NCBI RefSeq assembly: GCF_009799925.1
Contig: NZ_WELK01000003.1
Span: 306,417 to 370,416, forward strand
From: Pseudomonas sp. R-28-1W-6
Lineage (GTDB): Bacteria; Pseudomonadota; Gammaproteobacteria; Pseudomonadales; Pseudomonadaceae
Reading direction: 5' to 3'
DNA length: 64,000 nucleotides
Shown here piece after piece: positions 47,291 through 56,081 of the stretch. The position numbers and the translations under genes were made by a program. The stretch's first letter is position 1. Each line of letters begins with the position of its first letter. A model generated the notes under the pieces. It was not told where the DNA came from, ran no database searches, and was given only the letters and a program-made list of their open reading frames with translations.

Positions 47291-48520
47291 TCAGTGCCGA
47301 CCTATTTCAGCCGACAACTTCTCTCCTGGCAGAGCATGACCACCAACGAGCTGTTCCACGCACTCCACCAGCGATGCCAATGGCCGCTCCGATTGATCGA
47401 TATGAAATGCCATGAACTGCGCAAGGCTACGCCGGTAATCCTCAGGGGACTTGGCAACGCCTTCAATACTGCTAGCCAACTGGCTTTCGACTCGACACCT
47501 GGGCAAACCGAAACGCTCGACCGAGAAGTAGTCTTCATCGTTGCCCAGCAAGACAAAGGGAATGCCTGCGCGAGCGACGTCCAGCACGGCATTGGTGTAG
47601 CCGCACAGCACCAGATCAAACCTTCCGGCACATTCATCCAGACTCACACTGCCCGCAAGCATGCGAACCCTTGCGTTAGCTGTTGCATGGGCCACCCAAG
47701 GGTGGCCAGAGGCCCGCGGATGAATCTTTACCGTCAAATCGGCATCTGGGTGCTCTTGCAACCACTTCATGACCCACGCACAGCACTCCAGATAGTCCGG
47801 AGTCTGTTCGTAATCGGGCCCTGAACCAAGAAAGAGCAGTTGCGGCCTTCCACCTGGACTGCTTACAGGCGCTTCAGGCTGCAGACGATCCGACAGGTAG
47901 TACGGCCCGGCAAAAACAGTGACGCACGAGCCAAAACGGCCGGGAATAGATGCCAGGTACTCGAAGGAGCTTCTCCCGAACAGCGCATAGTAGTCGTAAT
48001 CGAAATAATCATAACGACTGGACTGCCCGGAAGGCACCGAATGAGCCAGATGCATGACCTGCGCGCCCTCTTCGCGCAGCGCCTTCACAAGACTGGGAAC
48101 GACCCAGGCATTGCGTTCGGTCAGCACGACCTTGGGCCTGTAGCGCTGGAGCAGATAGGCCGCATGCGCCGCGTAGAAATGCAGCAGAAAGGGCACGGGG
48201 CGTCGCGGTACGGCGAGTTGTCGGGCGAAAATCAGCCTGCGCTCGCTGTCCTCGACAAACTCTTCGACTCGCATCCCGCGCGCCCGCAAGGCGGCCACCA
48301 ATGGTTTCTTGCGCCCCTGCAGATAGGACTTGCACGATGGGTGGATCAGCAGAACATCACAACACCCTTGCTCTCCAGTGCCCCGGCGACACACCAACCA
48401 AGCCATGACGGCCTTGCTCCATAGCTGCAAGGCAAGCCTGATCACACCGGGCCAGCCCTTGCCACGCCTCCTGGGCCGATCCAAGAGGAAAGCCTGCAAT
48501 GCACGTAGCGGACTATCCAT
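47291..48520 (-). CDS. Unknown protein, GT-B-like fold, in LPS core locus
   Basis: A 409-residue protein I do not recognise. Features: a hydrophobic stretch near residues 28-44, an aromatic segment RYDYFDYDYYALFG (about 168-181), KIHPRASGHPW (near 268) and CGYTNAVLDVARAGIPFVLLG (about 311-331). The HP and GxTNxxLDxAxxGIP patterns recall the donor half of GT-B transferases and CDP-glycerol phosphotransferases. It lies between the capsule-type gene (42 bases) and the family 2 transferase (40 bases), same strand. No Shine-Dalgarno is obvious. Probably a glycosyl- or phosphoglycosyltransferase for the outer core or O antigen. Lower GC than flanks. Confidence 0.7.
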   Translation of the reverse strand: MDSPLRALQAFLLDRPRRRGKGWPGVIRLALQLWSKAVMAWLVCRRGTGEQGCCDVLLIHPSCKSYLQGRKKPLVAALRARGMRVEEFVEDSERRLIFARQLAVPRRPVPFLLHFYAAHAAYLLQRYRPKVVLTERNAWVVPSLVKALREEGAQVMHLAHSVPSGQSSRYDYFDYDYYALFGRSSFEYLASIPGRFGSCVTVFAGPYYLSDRLQPEAPVSSPGGRPQLLFLGSGPDYEQTPDYLECCAWVMKWLQEHPDADLTVKIHPRASGHPWVAHATANARVRMLAGSVSLDECAGRFDLVLCGYTNAVLDVARAGIPFVLLGNDEDYFSVERFGLPRCRVESQLASSIEGVAKSPEDYRRSLAQFMAFHIDQSERPLASLVECVEQLVGGHALPGEKLSAEIGRH

Positions 48521-48560
48521 GTGGTGCCGTGCCAGACCTACGCATGCATGACTCCTGCAT

Positions 48561-49469
48561 TCAAGAGAGCCACAGCTTTACCGCCTTGCGCGTATAAGAC
48601 CAGCGCAGCGCAGCGCGCCAATCGGCGCGTAATGCCTGACGGTAGAAATGCCTGGCCTGGTCGCGCTGCCCGGCCAGTAGGAAGTTACGAAACAGCGATA
48701 GGTAACGCTGCGCGGTAAAGGCCCGACGCAGGCACTGCACGCTTTCGGGCAGCCGCCCGCTGGCAAATACCTCATCGACCAGCCGCTCGCCGATCTGCAA
48801 GTCATAGGTCAGATTGTGGCGCAGGCTGTCTCCGTGCTTGTAGATACGAGCCATAGGGCTGGCCAGACAGCTGCAGGGGTAACGCGCAAACACCTGGGCA
48901 AAGACCGGGATGTCTTCGGCATTGCGGAAAGACTCCGGGTAACGTCCGTGGGTGAAGACCTCGCGGTGCATGGCACAAGCGCCATTCGAGACGGCCAGCG
49001 TCTTGTCCAGCAGATAGGCCTTCACCCGCGCCAGCTCGCCCGCGGGCAAAGCGTGCGGGCGATGCAGGGCAACACGCCCATCTTCACGCACGGAATAATG
49101 CCCGGCGATGACCAGACGTGTATCCGGATGTTGGTCTAGGTGTGCCGTCAGCTCCGCCAGCGCCCCTTCGACCATTTCATCATCGGCATCGAGGAAGACC
49201 AGATAGTCACCCCGGGCCTCGTCTATCCCCCTATTGCGTACAGCCGCCAGGCCCGCATTGTCCTGCCGGATGGAGCGGAAGCCTCCAGGATGCCGCTCGT
49301 GCAGGGTAAGCAGCACATCTGGCGTGGCGTCTGTCGAGCCATCATCAATGACCAGCAGCTCAGCCCGTTCATTGAGCTGTGGCATGACCGAATCTACCGC
49401 ACGCGGCAAAGTCGCCGCATAGTTGTAGGCCGGAATGACAACGCTGACGAGCGGCTTAGACGTGGTCAT
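48561..49469 (-). CDS. Family 2 glycosyltransferase (WapR-like)
   Basis: A 302-residue GT-A glycosyltransferase: VVIPAYN (about 9-15), DDGSTD (about 42-47), the DxD-type metal motif DADDE (about 93-97) and the catalytic-base segment AEDIPVF (near 182). Position and type match P. aeruginosa WapR, the rhamnosyltransferase that makes the O-antigen attachment site on the outer core, but acceptor and donor here are unproven. Start ATG at 49469 with AAGGA 6 bases upstream is preferred to one five codons earlier. Its start overlaps the end of the carbamoyltransferase gene by 14 bases. Confidence 0.82.
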   Translation of the reverse strand: MTTSKPLVSVVIPAYNYAATLPRAVDSVMPQLNERAELLVIDDGSTDATPDVLLTLHERHPGGFRSIRQDNAGLAAVRNRGIDEARGDYLVFLDADDEMVEGALAELTAHLDQHPDTRLVIAGHYSVREDGRVALHRPHALPAGELARVKAYLLDKTLAVSNGACAMHREVFTHGRYPESFRNAEDIPVFAQVFARYPCSCLASPMARIYKHGDSLRHNLTYDLQIGERLVDEVFASGRLPESVQCLRRAFTAQRYLSLFRNFLLAGQRDQARHFYRQALRADWRAALRWSYTRKAVKLWLS

Positions 49470-51210
49470 ACCAGTCCTTGCCATCCTTGACCACGAGGAT
49501 GTCTTCCATGATCAGGTACTGCAGGTCGGAGCCGTAGAACATGTTCAGGGCGTCGGTCGGCGAGCAGATCATCGGCTCGCCGCGGCGGTTCAGCGAGGTG
49601 TTCAGCGACACGCCGTTGCCGGTGAGTTTCTCCAGCTCCAGCATCATGTCGTAGTAGCGTGGGTTGTACTCGCGCTTGAGCACCTGGGCGCGCGAGGTAC
49701 CGTCCTCGTGCACCACTTCGCCGACGCGGCTCTTCCACTCTTCGTTGACTTCGAAGGTGAAGGTCATGAACGGGCTCGGGTGATCGACCTTGAGCATCTG
49801 CGGGCCGACGGTGTCGAGCATCGACGGGCAGAACGGCCTCCAGCGCTCGCGGAACTTGATCTGCTCGTTGATCCGGTCGGCCACGCCCGCCACGCTCGGG
49901 CAGCCGATGATCGAGCGACCGCCGAGGGCGCGCGGACCGAACTCCATGCGGCCCTGGAACCAGGCCACCGGGTTGGCGTCGACCATGATCCTGGCGATGC
50001 GCTGCGGCATGTTGTCGATCTGCTTGAACACCGGCTTGCTCGGGTGACGGGCACAGGCAGCGATCACATCCTCGTTGGAGTAGGACGGGCCGAGGTAGAC
50101 GTGTTCCATCTTCTCCACCGGTACGCCGCGCTGGTGCGAGACGTAGGCGGCTGCGCCGACCGAGGTACCGGCGTCACCGGAAGCCGGCTGGACGAACAGC
50201 TCCTTCACTTCCGGACGGGCGATGATCTTCTGGTTCAGCTTGACGTTCAGCGCGCAGCCGCCGGCGAAGGCGATCTTGCCGGTTTCCTTGATGATGTCAC
50301 CGAGGTAGTAATCCATCATCTCCAGCGCCAGCTTCTCGAACAGTGCTTGCATGCTGGCGGCGTAGTGGATGTAGGGGTCGTCGGCGATGTCGCCCTGACG
50401 TTTCGGGCCCAGCCACTCGATCAGCTTGGGCGAGAAGTAGTAGCCCTTGCCGTTTTCCTTGTAGCGCCGGAAACCGATGACGTTGGCGTAGTCGGTGTTG
50501 ATGATCAGCTCGCCGTTCTCGAACTTGGCCAGGCGCGAGAAATCGTACTTGGCCGCGTCGCCGTAGGGCGCCATGCCCATCACCTTGAACTCGCCGTCGA
50601 GCATCTCGAAGCCGAGGAATTCGGTGATCGCGCCGTACAGGCCGCCGAGCGAGTCCGGGTCGTAGAATTCCTTGATCTTGTGGATCTTGCCGTTCTCGCC
50701 GTAGCCGAAGAAGGTGGTGGCGTACTCACCCTTGCCGTCGATGCCGAGGATCGCGGTCTTCTCGGTGAAGCCCGAGCAGTGGTAGGCGCTGGCGGCGTGG
50801 GCCAGGTGGTGCTCGACCGGCTCGATCTTGATCTTCTTCAGGTCGAAGCCGAGCTGCTGCAGGCACCACTGGATGTGCTTGTAGTAGCGCTTGTAGCGGC
50901 GGTTGCCCATGAGGATGGCGTCGAGGGCGCGGTCCGGCGCGTACCAGTAGCGCTTGGCGTACTGCCAGCGGGCCTTCTCGAAGATGCTGATCGGCGCGAA
51001 GGGGATGGCCACCACGTCGACGTCGCCCGGCTTGATCCCGGCCTGCTCCAGGCAGAACTTGGCCGACTCGTAGGGCATGCGGTTCTTCGCGTGCTTGTCG
51101 CGCACGAAGCGCTCTTCTTCCGCCGCCGCTATCAGTTTGCCGTCGATGTACAGGGCGGCGGAAGGATCGTGACTGAGCGCGCCGGACAGGCCAAGAATCG
51201 TCAGTGCCAC
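49456..51210 (-). CDS. wapO: LPS core O-carbamoyltransferase
   Basis: A 584-residue carbamoyltransferase of the NodU/TobZ type; in P. aeruginosa WapO carbamoylates O7 of the second inner-core heptose. The N-terminal Kae1-like domain carries the metal motif EHHLAHAASAY (about 133-143) and ATP-binding glycines (GIDGKGEY, FAGGCALN), and the C-terminal YrdC-like part has WFQGRMEFGPRALGGRS. Start is GTG. It lies 12 bases downstream of the double-kinase gene, in the coupled core operon. GC returns to the high level of the core genes here. Confidence 0.92.
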   Translation of the reverse strand: MALTILGLSGALSHDPSAALYIDGKLIAAAEEERFVRDKHAKNRMPYESAKFCLEQAGIKPGDVDVVAIPFAPISIFEKARWQYAKRYWYAPDRALDAILMGNRRYKRYYKHIQWCLQQLGFDLKKIKIEPVEHHLAHAASAYHCSGFTEKTAILGIDGKGEYATTFFGYGENGKIHKIKEFYDPDSLGGLYGAITEFLGFEMLDGEFKVMGMAPYGDAAKYDFSRLAKFENGELIINTDYANVIGFRRYKENGKGYYFSPKLIEWLGPKRQGDIADDPYIHYAASMQALFEKLALEMMDYYLGDIIKETGKIAFAGGCALNVKLNQKIIARPEVKELFVQPASGDAGTSVGAAAYVSHQRGVPVEKMEHVYLGPSYSNEDVIAACARHPSKPVFKQIDNMPQRIARIMVDANPVAWFQGRMEFGPRALGGRSIIGCPSVAGVADRINEQIKFRERWRPFCPSMLDTVGPQMLKVDHPSPFMTFTFEVNEEWKSRVGEVVHEDGTSRAQVLKREYNPRYYDMMLELEKLTGNGVSLNTSLNRRGEPMICSPTDALNMFYGSDLQYLIMEDILVVKDGKDWYDHV

Positions 51211-51222
51211 AGGTGAAAACCT

Positions 51223-52665
51223 CTATTCAGGGCAGGTGCCGGGCACCTGCGGTAAACGTTCGTCGAGCAGCTTGAACAGCTGTGAATCAGCCGGCCAGTT
51301 GCGCAGAAAGCGGGCGCGATCGCGGGCATAGGCCCGGGCGAAGCTGCGCGCGTTGCGGTGCTGCTGCATGGCATCCAGGTCGATCAGCGACCAGCCACCG
51401 TGCAGCTCATCCCAAAACAGGTTGTGTCCCTTGAAATCGCCGTGGCTGATGCGCTCGCGCAGCAAGGCGGCGAACAGGCGATCCAGTGCCAACAGGTCGG
51501 TTTCCGGGGGCGATCCGTCATGGAACGCCTGAAAACGCGCGATTATATCCTGCCCGCCGCAGTATTCGGTAATCAGGTAGGCACGCCCGCGCAGCCAGCA
51601 CCAGCGCCGCTCTAGCACGGCCAATGGCCGCGGGGTGGCAATGCCCAGCAGTTCCAGGCGATGGCCCTCGACCCAGCTGTGCCAGGCCCGGCTGGGACGC
51701 CAGAAACGCTTGAGCCAGTGCAGGACGTTCTTGATGTTGTAGCGCTTGACCACCAGCGGCTGCCCGGCCAGCTCCACCCGCGCCACGGTCGCGGCACCAC
51801 CGGTCTTGTAGATATGACCGCCTTCGATGAGCGCATCGAGGTTGTCCAGCAGCGGCTGCAGGTCGCTCTCCGCTTCACGACGCACCACGCGCAGGCCGAA
51901 GGCGCCGACTTGGGCGCTGAACAGACTGCAATCGCGGGCGACCTTCTTCAGATAGTCGCGCAGGCGCCAGCGGCGCACCTTGACCACCTGTTTAAGCAGC
52001 ACCTCCAGGGGCAGGGCATGCTCGCCGTTGACCAGCAAATAATGCACCAGCAGCTCTTCGGTGAAAGGCTCCAGTTCGGCCGGCAACTGGGCGAAGAACA
52101 CCCCGAGGTTTTCCAGCACCTTGCCGCGCGACAGCGGCTGGCCGGCCGTTTCAAGCTGCACGCCGCCGCCGTCGATGACGAACAGCCGACCGTCATGCCG
52201 CAGCAGGTTGTCCAGATGCAGGTCGGCCTGCCACAGACCCTTGATGTGCAGCTGCGCGATGGCGACCAGTGCCTCGCCCAGCACGACCTGCTGCGCATCG
52301 CTGAGCAGCGGCTGGCGCTCCACTGCACGCCAGGCATCCCATAGGCTCTCGGCACCCGCCAGATAATCGAACAGCAGCCAGCCACCCTCACCCGCCTGCC
52401 ATCCCTGGGCCAGCAGCTCAGGGGTAGCCAGGCCTTGCTCGGCGAGCAGGTTCGTCCCCTGCAGCTCGCGCTGGAAATGCCGCTCGCCCCTGCTACCGAC
52501 CAGCAGCTTGGCCAGCACCTGACGCCCGCGCCACGTGGCGACGCCAACGTAGCGCTGCTCCGGCAGCACGCGCAGCCAGACATTCACCTTGAGAGACTCG
52601 CCATCGCCCAGCAGCAGCTCGAGCGGCAACTGCGGGGTACGACCATGCAGGTGCTGCAGCCTCAT
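51223..52665 (-). CDS. Tandem two-domain LPS kinase-fold protein
   Basis: A 480-residue protein made of two kinase-like domains. Domain 1 (about 1-240): Lys53, catalytic loop QADLHLDN with Asp148, metal loop VIDGGG with Asp165. Domain 2 (about 270-480): a Lys in VVKRYN, loop HGDFKGHN with Asp410 and IDLD with Asp429. Both keep the catalytic Asp and the Asn, so both could be active; partner domains with different substrates are possible. It corresponds in position to the unnamed gene between wapO and wapQ in PAO1. The start ATG overlaps the wapQ stop (ATGA); a 16-residue extension is rejected. Confidence 0.85.
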   Translation of the reverse strand: MRLQHLHGRTPQLPLELLLGDGESLKVNVWLRVLPEQRYVGVATWRGRQVLAKLLVGSRGERHFQRELQGTNLLAEQGLATPELLAQGWQAGEGGWLLFDYLAGAESLWDAWRAVERQPLLSDAQQVVLGEALVAIAQLHIKGLWQADLHLDNLLRHDGRLFVIDGGGVQLETAGQPLSRGKVLENLGVFFAQLPAELEPFTEELLVHYLLVNGEHALPLEVLLKQVVKVRRWRLRDYLKKVARDCSLFSAQVGAFGLRVVRREAESDLQPLLDNLDALIEGGHIYKTGGAATVARVELAGQPLVVKRYNIKNVLHWLKRFWRPSRAWHSWVEGHRLELLGIATPRPLAVLERRWCWLRGRAYLITEYCGGQDIIARFQAFHDGSPPETDLLALDRLFAALLRERISHGDFKGHNLFWDELHGGWSLIDLDAMQQHRNARSFARAYARDRARFLRNWPADSQLFKLLDERLPQVPGTCPE

Positions 52666-53411
52666 CGACGCGATGCCTTGTCTTGCAGGCGCGCCACCAG
52701 GTGACGAGACCACTGCTCGACGTCCACCCCACCTCCCAGATAGTCAGCCAGGAAGCGCCCCATCTCCGCTTTGCTCCAGCTACGCGCCGTCCTGCGCAGC
52801 AAGGGCTCCAGATCCTTGACCCGATCCCGCTTGCCAAACCACAACGGCCGGGTTTTCTCCAGGTCGATCAGGCACGCCTGGTAATCCTCACCGGCCGCCC
52901 GCAGGAAAATGTGCTTGGGGTAGAAACAGCCATGCATCTGCCCCTGCCCATGCAGGTGTGCCGCCAGCCTGGCCACGGCATGCAGCACGGCCTGGCGCTT
53001 CGCCGGCGCCAGCTCAGACCACTGATCAAGCAGGCGATAGAGATCCGTCCAACCATCCAGGGCACGGCTCAGCAGGATGGCGCGCCGCTCGCCGGGTGCG
53101 CGGCGCTCGGCGAAGAAGGCCGCCTGCAACGCAGGAATGCCAAGTTGCTGGTAGTGACGGATATTACGAAACTCGCGAGCGAAGGTCGGCTCGCCCATAG
53201 GGCGACGCAGGCTGCGGGTCAGGTGATTGCTCTGCCGCTTCAGGTAATACGCCGCGCCATCCAGCTCCAGGCGGCACACACTGCTCCAGCCGCCACGCTC
53301 GACATTGGGCTCATCCACCGCATCCAACTTGAGCGCCCACAGCGCCTCGAAGCTGGCCAGGCCATGACGTTCGAGGACAGCGCGATCCTCGCTGGCGATA
53401 AAGTCGCTCAT
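52662..53411 (-). CDS. wapQ: LPS core kinase family protein WapQ (InaA-like)
   Basis: A 249-residue member of the Kdo/WaaP kinase superfamily encoded with waaP and wapP. Lys58 (YYLKRQ) and the metal-loop IDLE (Asp183) are present, but the catalytic loop reads MHGCFYPKH with Cys162 where WaaP has the catalytic Asp (HRD). In family terms this is the InaA type; activity on inner-core heptose or Kdo is not established. Overlaps wapP and the double-kinase gene by four bases on each side (ATGA), so translation is coupled. Confidence 0.88.
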   Translation of the reverse strand: MSDFIASEDRAVLERHGLASFEALWALKLDAVDEPNVERGGWSSVCRLELDGAAYYLKRQSNHLTRSLRRPMGEPTFAREFRNIRHYQQLGIPALQAAFFAERRAPGERRAILLSRALDGWTDLYRLLDQWSELAPAKRQAVLHAVARLAAHLHGQGQMHGCFYPKHIFLRAAGEDYQACLIDLEKTRPLWFGKRDRVKDLEPLLRRTARSWSKAEMGRFLADYLGGGVDVEQWSRHLVARLQDKASRR

Positions 53412-54142
53412 TCCCTGCCCTCGAAAAATTGCACGATCTGCCGCACGTGACGCTTGTCGCTCGCACTCAGACGCTGGTGCCCGCGATATTGCAGGTAGAA
53501 GCGCAGGCGCTGACTGCGCGACAGCTGGCGCTTGGCCACCTTATCCAGGCAGGCCAGGTCCTTGACCATGCGATAGCGCAGCAATGGCCCCCACCAGAAA
53601 GCCCCGGCCGGGCAGTCGATCAGAAACAGCTCGGCCCGTTCGTTGACCAGCAGGTTGCGCCACTTCAGATCGTTATGGGTGAAGTGATGCTCATGCATGA
53701 TCCGCGTGGCATCGGCCAACTGGCGACTGACCTGCTCGACCCAATCGCGGTCGCGCAGGCGTGGATCGTCATGTTTGGCCAGCAGCGCCAGGTCCCGAGT
53801 GTTTTCCAACTCGCGGGTGATCAGTGCACCGCGCACGAAGGCCCCAGCCTGACGCTCCAGACCATAGGCGACGATGGGCGCGGTCGGAATCCCCCAGCGA
53901 GCGAAATGCTTGAGGTTCTGCCACTCGGCCTTGACCCGCGGCCGCCCGATAAAACGCCGCAGGCCCTTGCCGGCGCCCCAGTAGCGCTTGACGTAATAGC
54001 GCACACCCGCGCGCTCGACCAAGATCACCTCGGACAACGGGTCATGGGTCAGGCGGCGCCCCTCCAGGGCAAACACCCGCCGCACATCACCGAATTCGTT
54101 GGCCAGTTGCGCGTAGACCGGATCGAGGTACCAGCCCGTCAT
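53408..54142 (-). CDS. wapP: LPS core heptose kinase WapP
   Basis: A 244-residue kinase-fold protein for phosphorylation of the inner core. It has Lys52 (YYVKRYW), the catalytic loop HNDLKWRN (His156, Asp158 and the following Asn) and the metal-loop IDCP (Asp176), so a full set of kinase residues. The ATG start shares one base with the waaP stop. The longer open frame upstream is the other strand-phase of waaP and is rejected. Confidence 0.92.
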   Translation of the reverse strand: MTGWYLDPVYAQLANEFGDVRRVFALEGRRLTHDPLSEVILVERAGVRYYVKRYWGAGKGLRRFIGRPRVKAEWQNLKHFARWGIPTAPIVAYGLERQAGAFVRGALITRELENTRDLALLAKHDDPRLRDRDWVEQVSRQLADATRIMHEHHFTHNDLKWRNLLVNERAELFLIDCPAGAFWWGPLLRYRMVKDLACLDKVAKRQLSRSQRLRFYLQYRGHQRLSASDKRHVRQIVQFFEGRE

Positions 54143-54963
54143 CAGAGTGCATCCCCATAGCGTTGCTTGCGCGCATACAGCTTGTCCGCCTTGCGTTCCA
54201 GCCAGGCCAGCAGCCGGGCCTCGTCGCGCAGGACCTGTCGCAGCGGCTGCGCGCCTTTCAGCGCAGCAAAATAGCCCTGCAAGAAACGAAGCTTGTCGCG
54301 CCGGGTCAGGCCGATGTCCAGTGCGGAGAAATACAGCGCCGCCAGGTCCTTGTTGCGCCAGCGCAGGGGCACGGCGCCGCGCACCTGGGCGCGGTGCAGG
54401 TCGATCACCGACAGGCGGAAATCGTCCGCCGTCACCGGCCGCTCGGTATGCAGCAGGAAGTGGCAGATGTAGCAGTCGCGGTGGTTGACCCCGGCGCGGT
54501 GCATGGCGCCGACCATCCGTGCCACCTCGGCGATCAGCGCGCGCTTGAGGCGTGGCTCGGGCGGCTGCTGACGCCAGTTGAGGCTGAGCTGCTCCAGGTC
54601 GGTGGTCGGCGCCAGCTCCTCGGTGACGATGAAGGAGTGCTGGGTCGCCGGATTGGCCCCGCGCTCGCCATAGGCCACGGCGGTCATGGTTGGCACGCCG
54701 ACCTCGGTCAGACGCTGGATCGCCTGCCACTCCTGGGCTGCCCCAAGCACCGGCAGCTTGGCCGTGAGCAGGTTCTTGACGATCTCGCCCCAGCCGATGC
54801 CGCGGTGGATCTTGACGAAGTAGCCGCGCCCGGCGACTTCGGTGCGCAGCGTGCGGCGCCCTTCCAGTTCACGGTAGACCTGGCCCTGCAGGGCCTCGAC
54901 CGCGGCGAAGGCGTCCTGGCCGGCCCACAGCGACTCGAACGGTTCGGTGAGGATCAGCTTCAT
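54142..54963 (-). CDS. waaP: LPS core heptose I kinase
   Basis: Phosphorylates O4 of the first inner-core heptose; essential in P. aeruginosa and needed for outer-membrane integrity. The 273 residues contain Lys51 (YFVKIHR), the catalytic loop HRDCYICH with Asp163 (the known catalytic residue) and the metal loop IDLHR near 196. The start overlaps the waaG stop by four bases (ATGA). Next genes downstream are its paralogues wapP and wapQ. Confidence 0.97.
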   Translation of the reverse strand: MKLILTEPFESLWAGQDAFAAVEALQGQVYRELEGRRTLRTEVAGRGYFVKIHRGIGWGEIVKNLLTAKLPVLGAAQEWQAIQRLTEVGVPTMTAVAYGERGANPATQHSFIVTEELAPTTDLEQLSLNWRQQPPEPRLKRALIAEVARMVGAMHRAGVNHRDCYICHFLLHTERPVTADDFRLSVIDLHRAQVRGAVPLRWRNKDLAALYFSALDIGLTRRDKLRFLQGYFAALKGAQPLRQVLRDEARLLAWLERKADKLYARKQRYGDAL

Positions 54964-56081
54964 GCCCGCTCCGCCAAAATCACATCGGCCGCATGCTGCG
55001 GCATGGAATACAGATCCGCCGTATCGGCGAAGGCCAGACCGTTGGCGCCCCAGCGGGCGCGGCCGGCGGTGTCGGCGAGCATCTCGGCGAGCTGGACGTT
55101 GAGCCGCTCCTGCTGGAACGGGCTGGCCAGCACGCGGCCAGCATCGGCCTCGGCGATGTAGTGGGCGTAGCCGCAGACGTCGGTGACCAGCACCGGCAGG
55201 CCGGAGACCAGCGCCTCCAGCAGCACCGTGCCGGTGTTCTCGTTGTAGGCCGGGTGGATCAGCAGGTCGGCGCCGAGCAGGAAGCGCGGGATGTCGCTGC
55301 GCCCCTTGAGGATCTGCACCTGCTCGGAGATGCCGAGGGTCTTGGCCTGCAACTGGAACGCGCGCGGGTCGTCCTGGCCGATGGCGATCAGCCGGGTGCG
55401 CTGTTTCAGCTCGCGCGGCAACGCGGCCAGGGCCTTGAGGCTGCGGTCCAGGCCCTTGGTCTTGAAGCCGGAGCCGATCTGCACCAGCAGCAGCTCGTCG
55501 CCCGCCAGCTTGAACTCGCGACGGAATTCGGCGCGGATCTCGGCGGCATTGGCCGGCGCGCGGCGATCCGCGGCGATGCCCGGCGGCAGCAGGTGGAAGC
55601 GCTCGATCGGCGTGGCGTAGTGCTTGATAAACAGCGGCTGCTGCACTTCGGAGATCATCAGGATCTCGGTCTTCGACTCGGGGGCGAACACCGCCCGCTC
55701 GTAGTCGGCGAAGTGCTTGTAGCGCCCCCAGCGCTTGTAGATCGGATTGCGCAGGGTCTGCGCCTTGTCCTCGTAGCAGCCGTCGGCGGCGTAGTAGACA
55801 TCCAGCCCCGGCATCTTGTTGAAGCCGACCAGCCGGTCCACCGGGTCACGGGCCAGGTCGGCGGCCAGCCAGGCGCTGAACTTCTCGTTGCGGTGATGGT
55901 TGAACAGGGCCTTGATCGGCGCCACCCGCACATCGAAACCGGCGGGCACCTCGCCCTCCCAGATCGGCGTGTAGACGCGGATGGCATGGCCACGCTGCTG
56001 GCATTCCAGGGCGATGCGCAGGAAGTCGCGCTGCAGGCCGCCATAGGGGAAATACTTGTAGAGCACGAAAGCCAGTTGCAT
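54960..56081 (-). CDS. waaG: LPS core glycosyltransferase WaaG
   Basis: A GT-B family 4 transferase that adds the first outer-core hexose (galactosamine in P. aeruginosa; glucose in E. coli) to the second heptose. The 373-residue length equals family members. N-terminal YKYFPYGGLQRDF is the acceptor-side loop, GSGFKTKGLDRS (about 195-206) binds donor phosphate, and NENTGTVLLEAL (near 285) is the E-X7-E motif. The start ATG shares one base with the waaC stop. Confidence 0.97.
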   Translation of the reverse strand: MQLAFVLYKYFPYGGLQRDFLRIALECQQRGHAIRVYTPIWEGEVPAGFDVRVAPIKALFNHHRNEKFSAWLAADLARDPVDRLVGFNKMPGLDVYYAADGCYEDKAQTLRNPIYKRWGRYKHFADYERAVFAPESKTEILMISEVQQPLFIKHYATPIERFHLLPPGIAADRRAPANAAEIRAEFRREFKLAGDELLLVQIGSGFKTKGLDRSLKALAALPRELKQRTRLIAIGQDDPRAFQLQAKTLGISEQVQILKGRSDIPRFLLGADLLIHPAYNENTGTVLLEALVSGLPVLVTDVCGYAHYIAEADAGRVLASPFQQERLNVQLAEMLADTAGRARWGANGLAFADTADLYSMPQHAADVILAERA

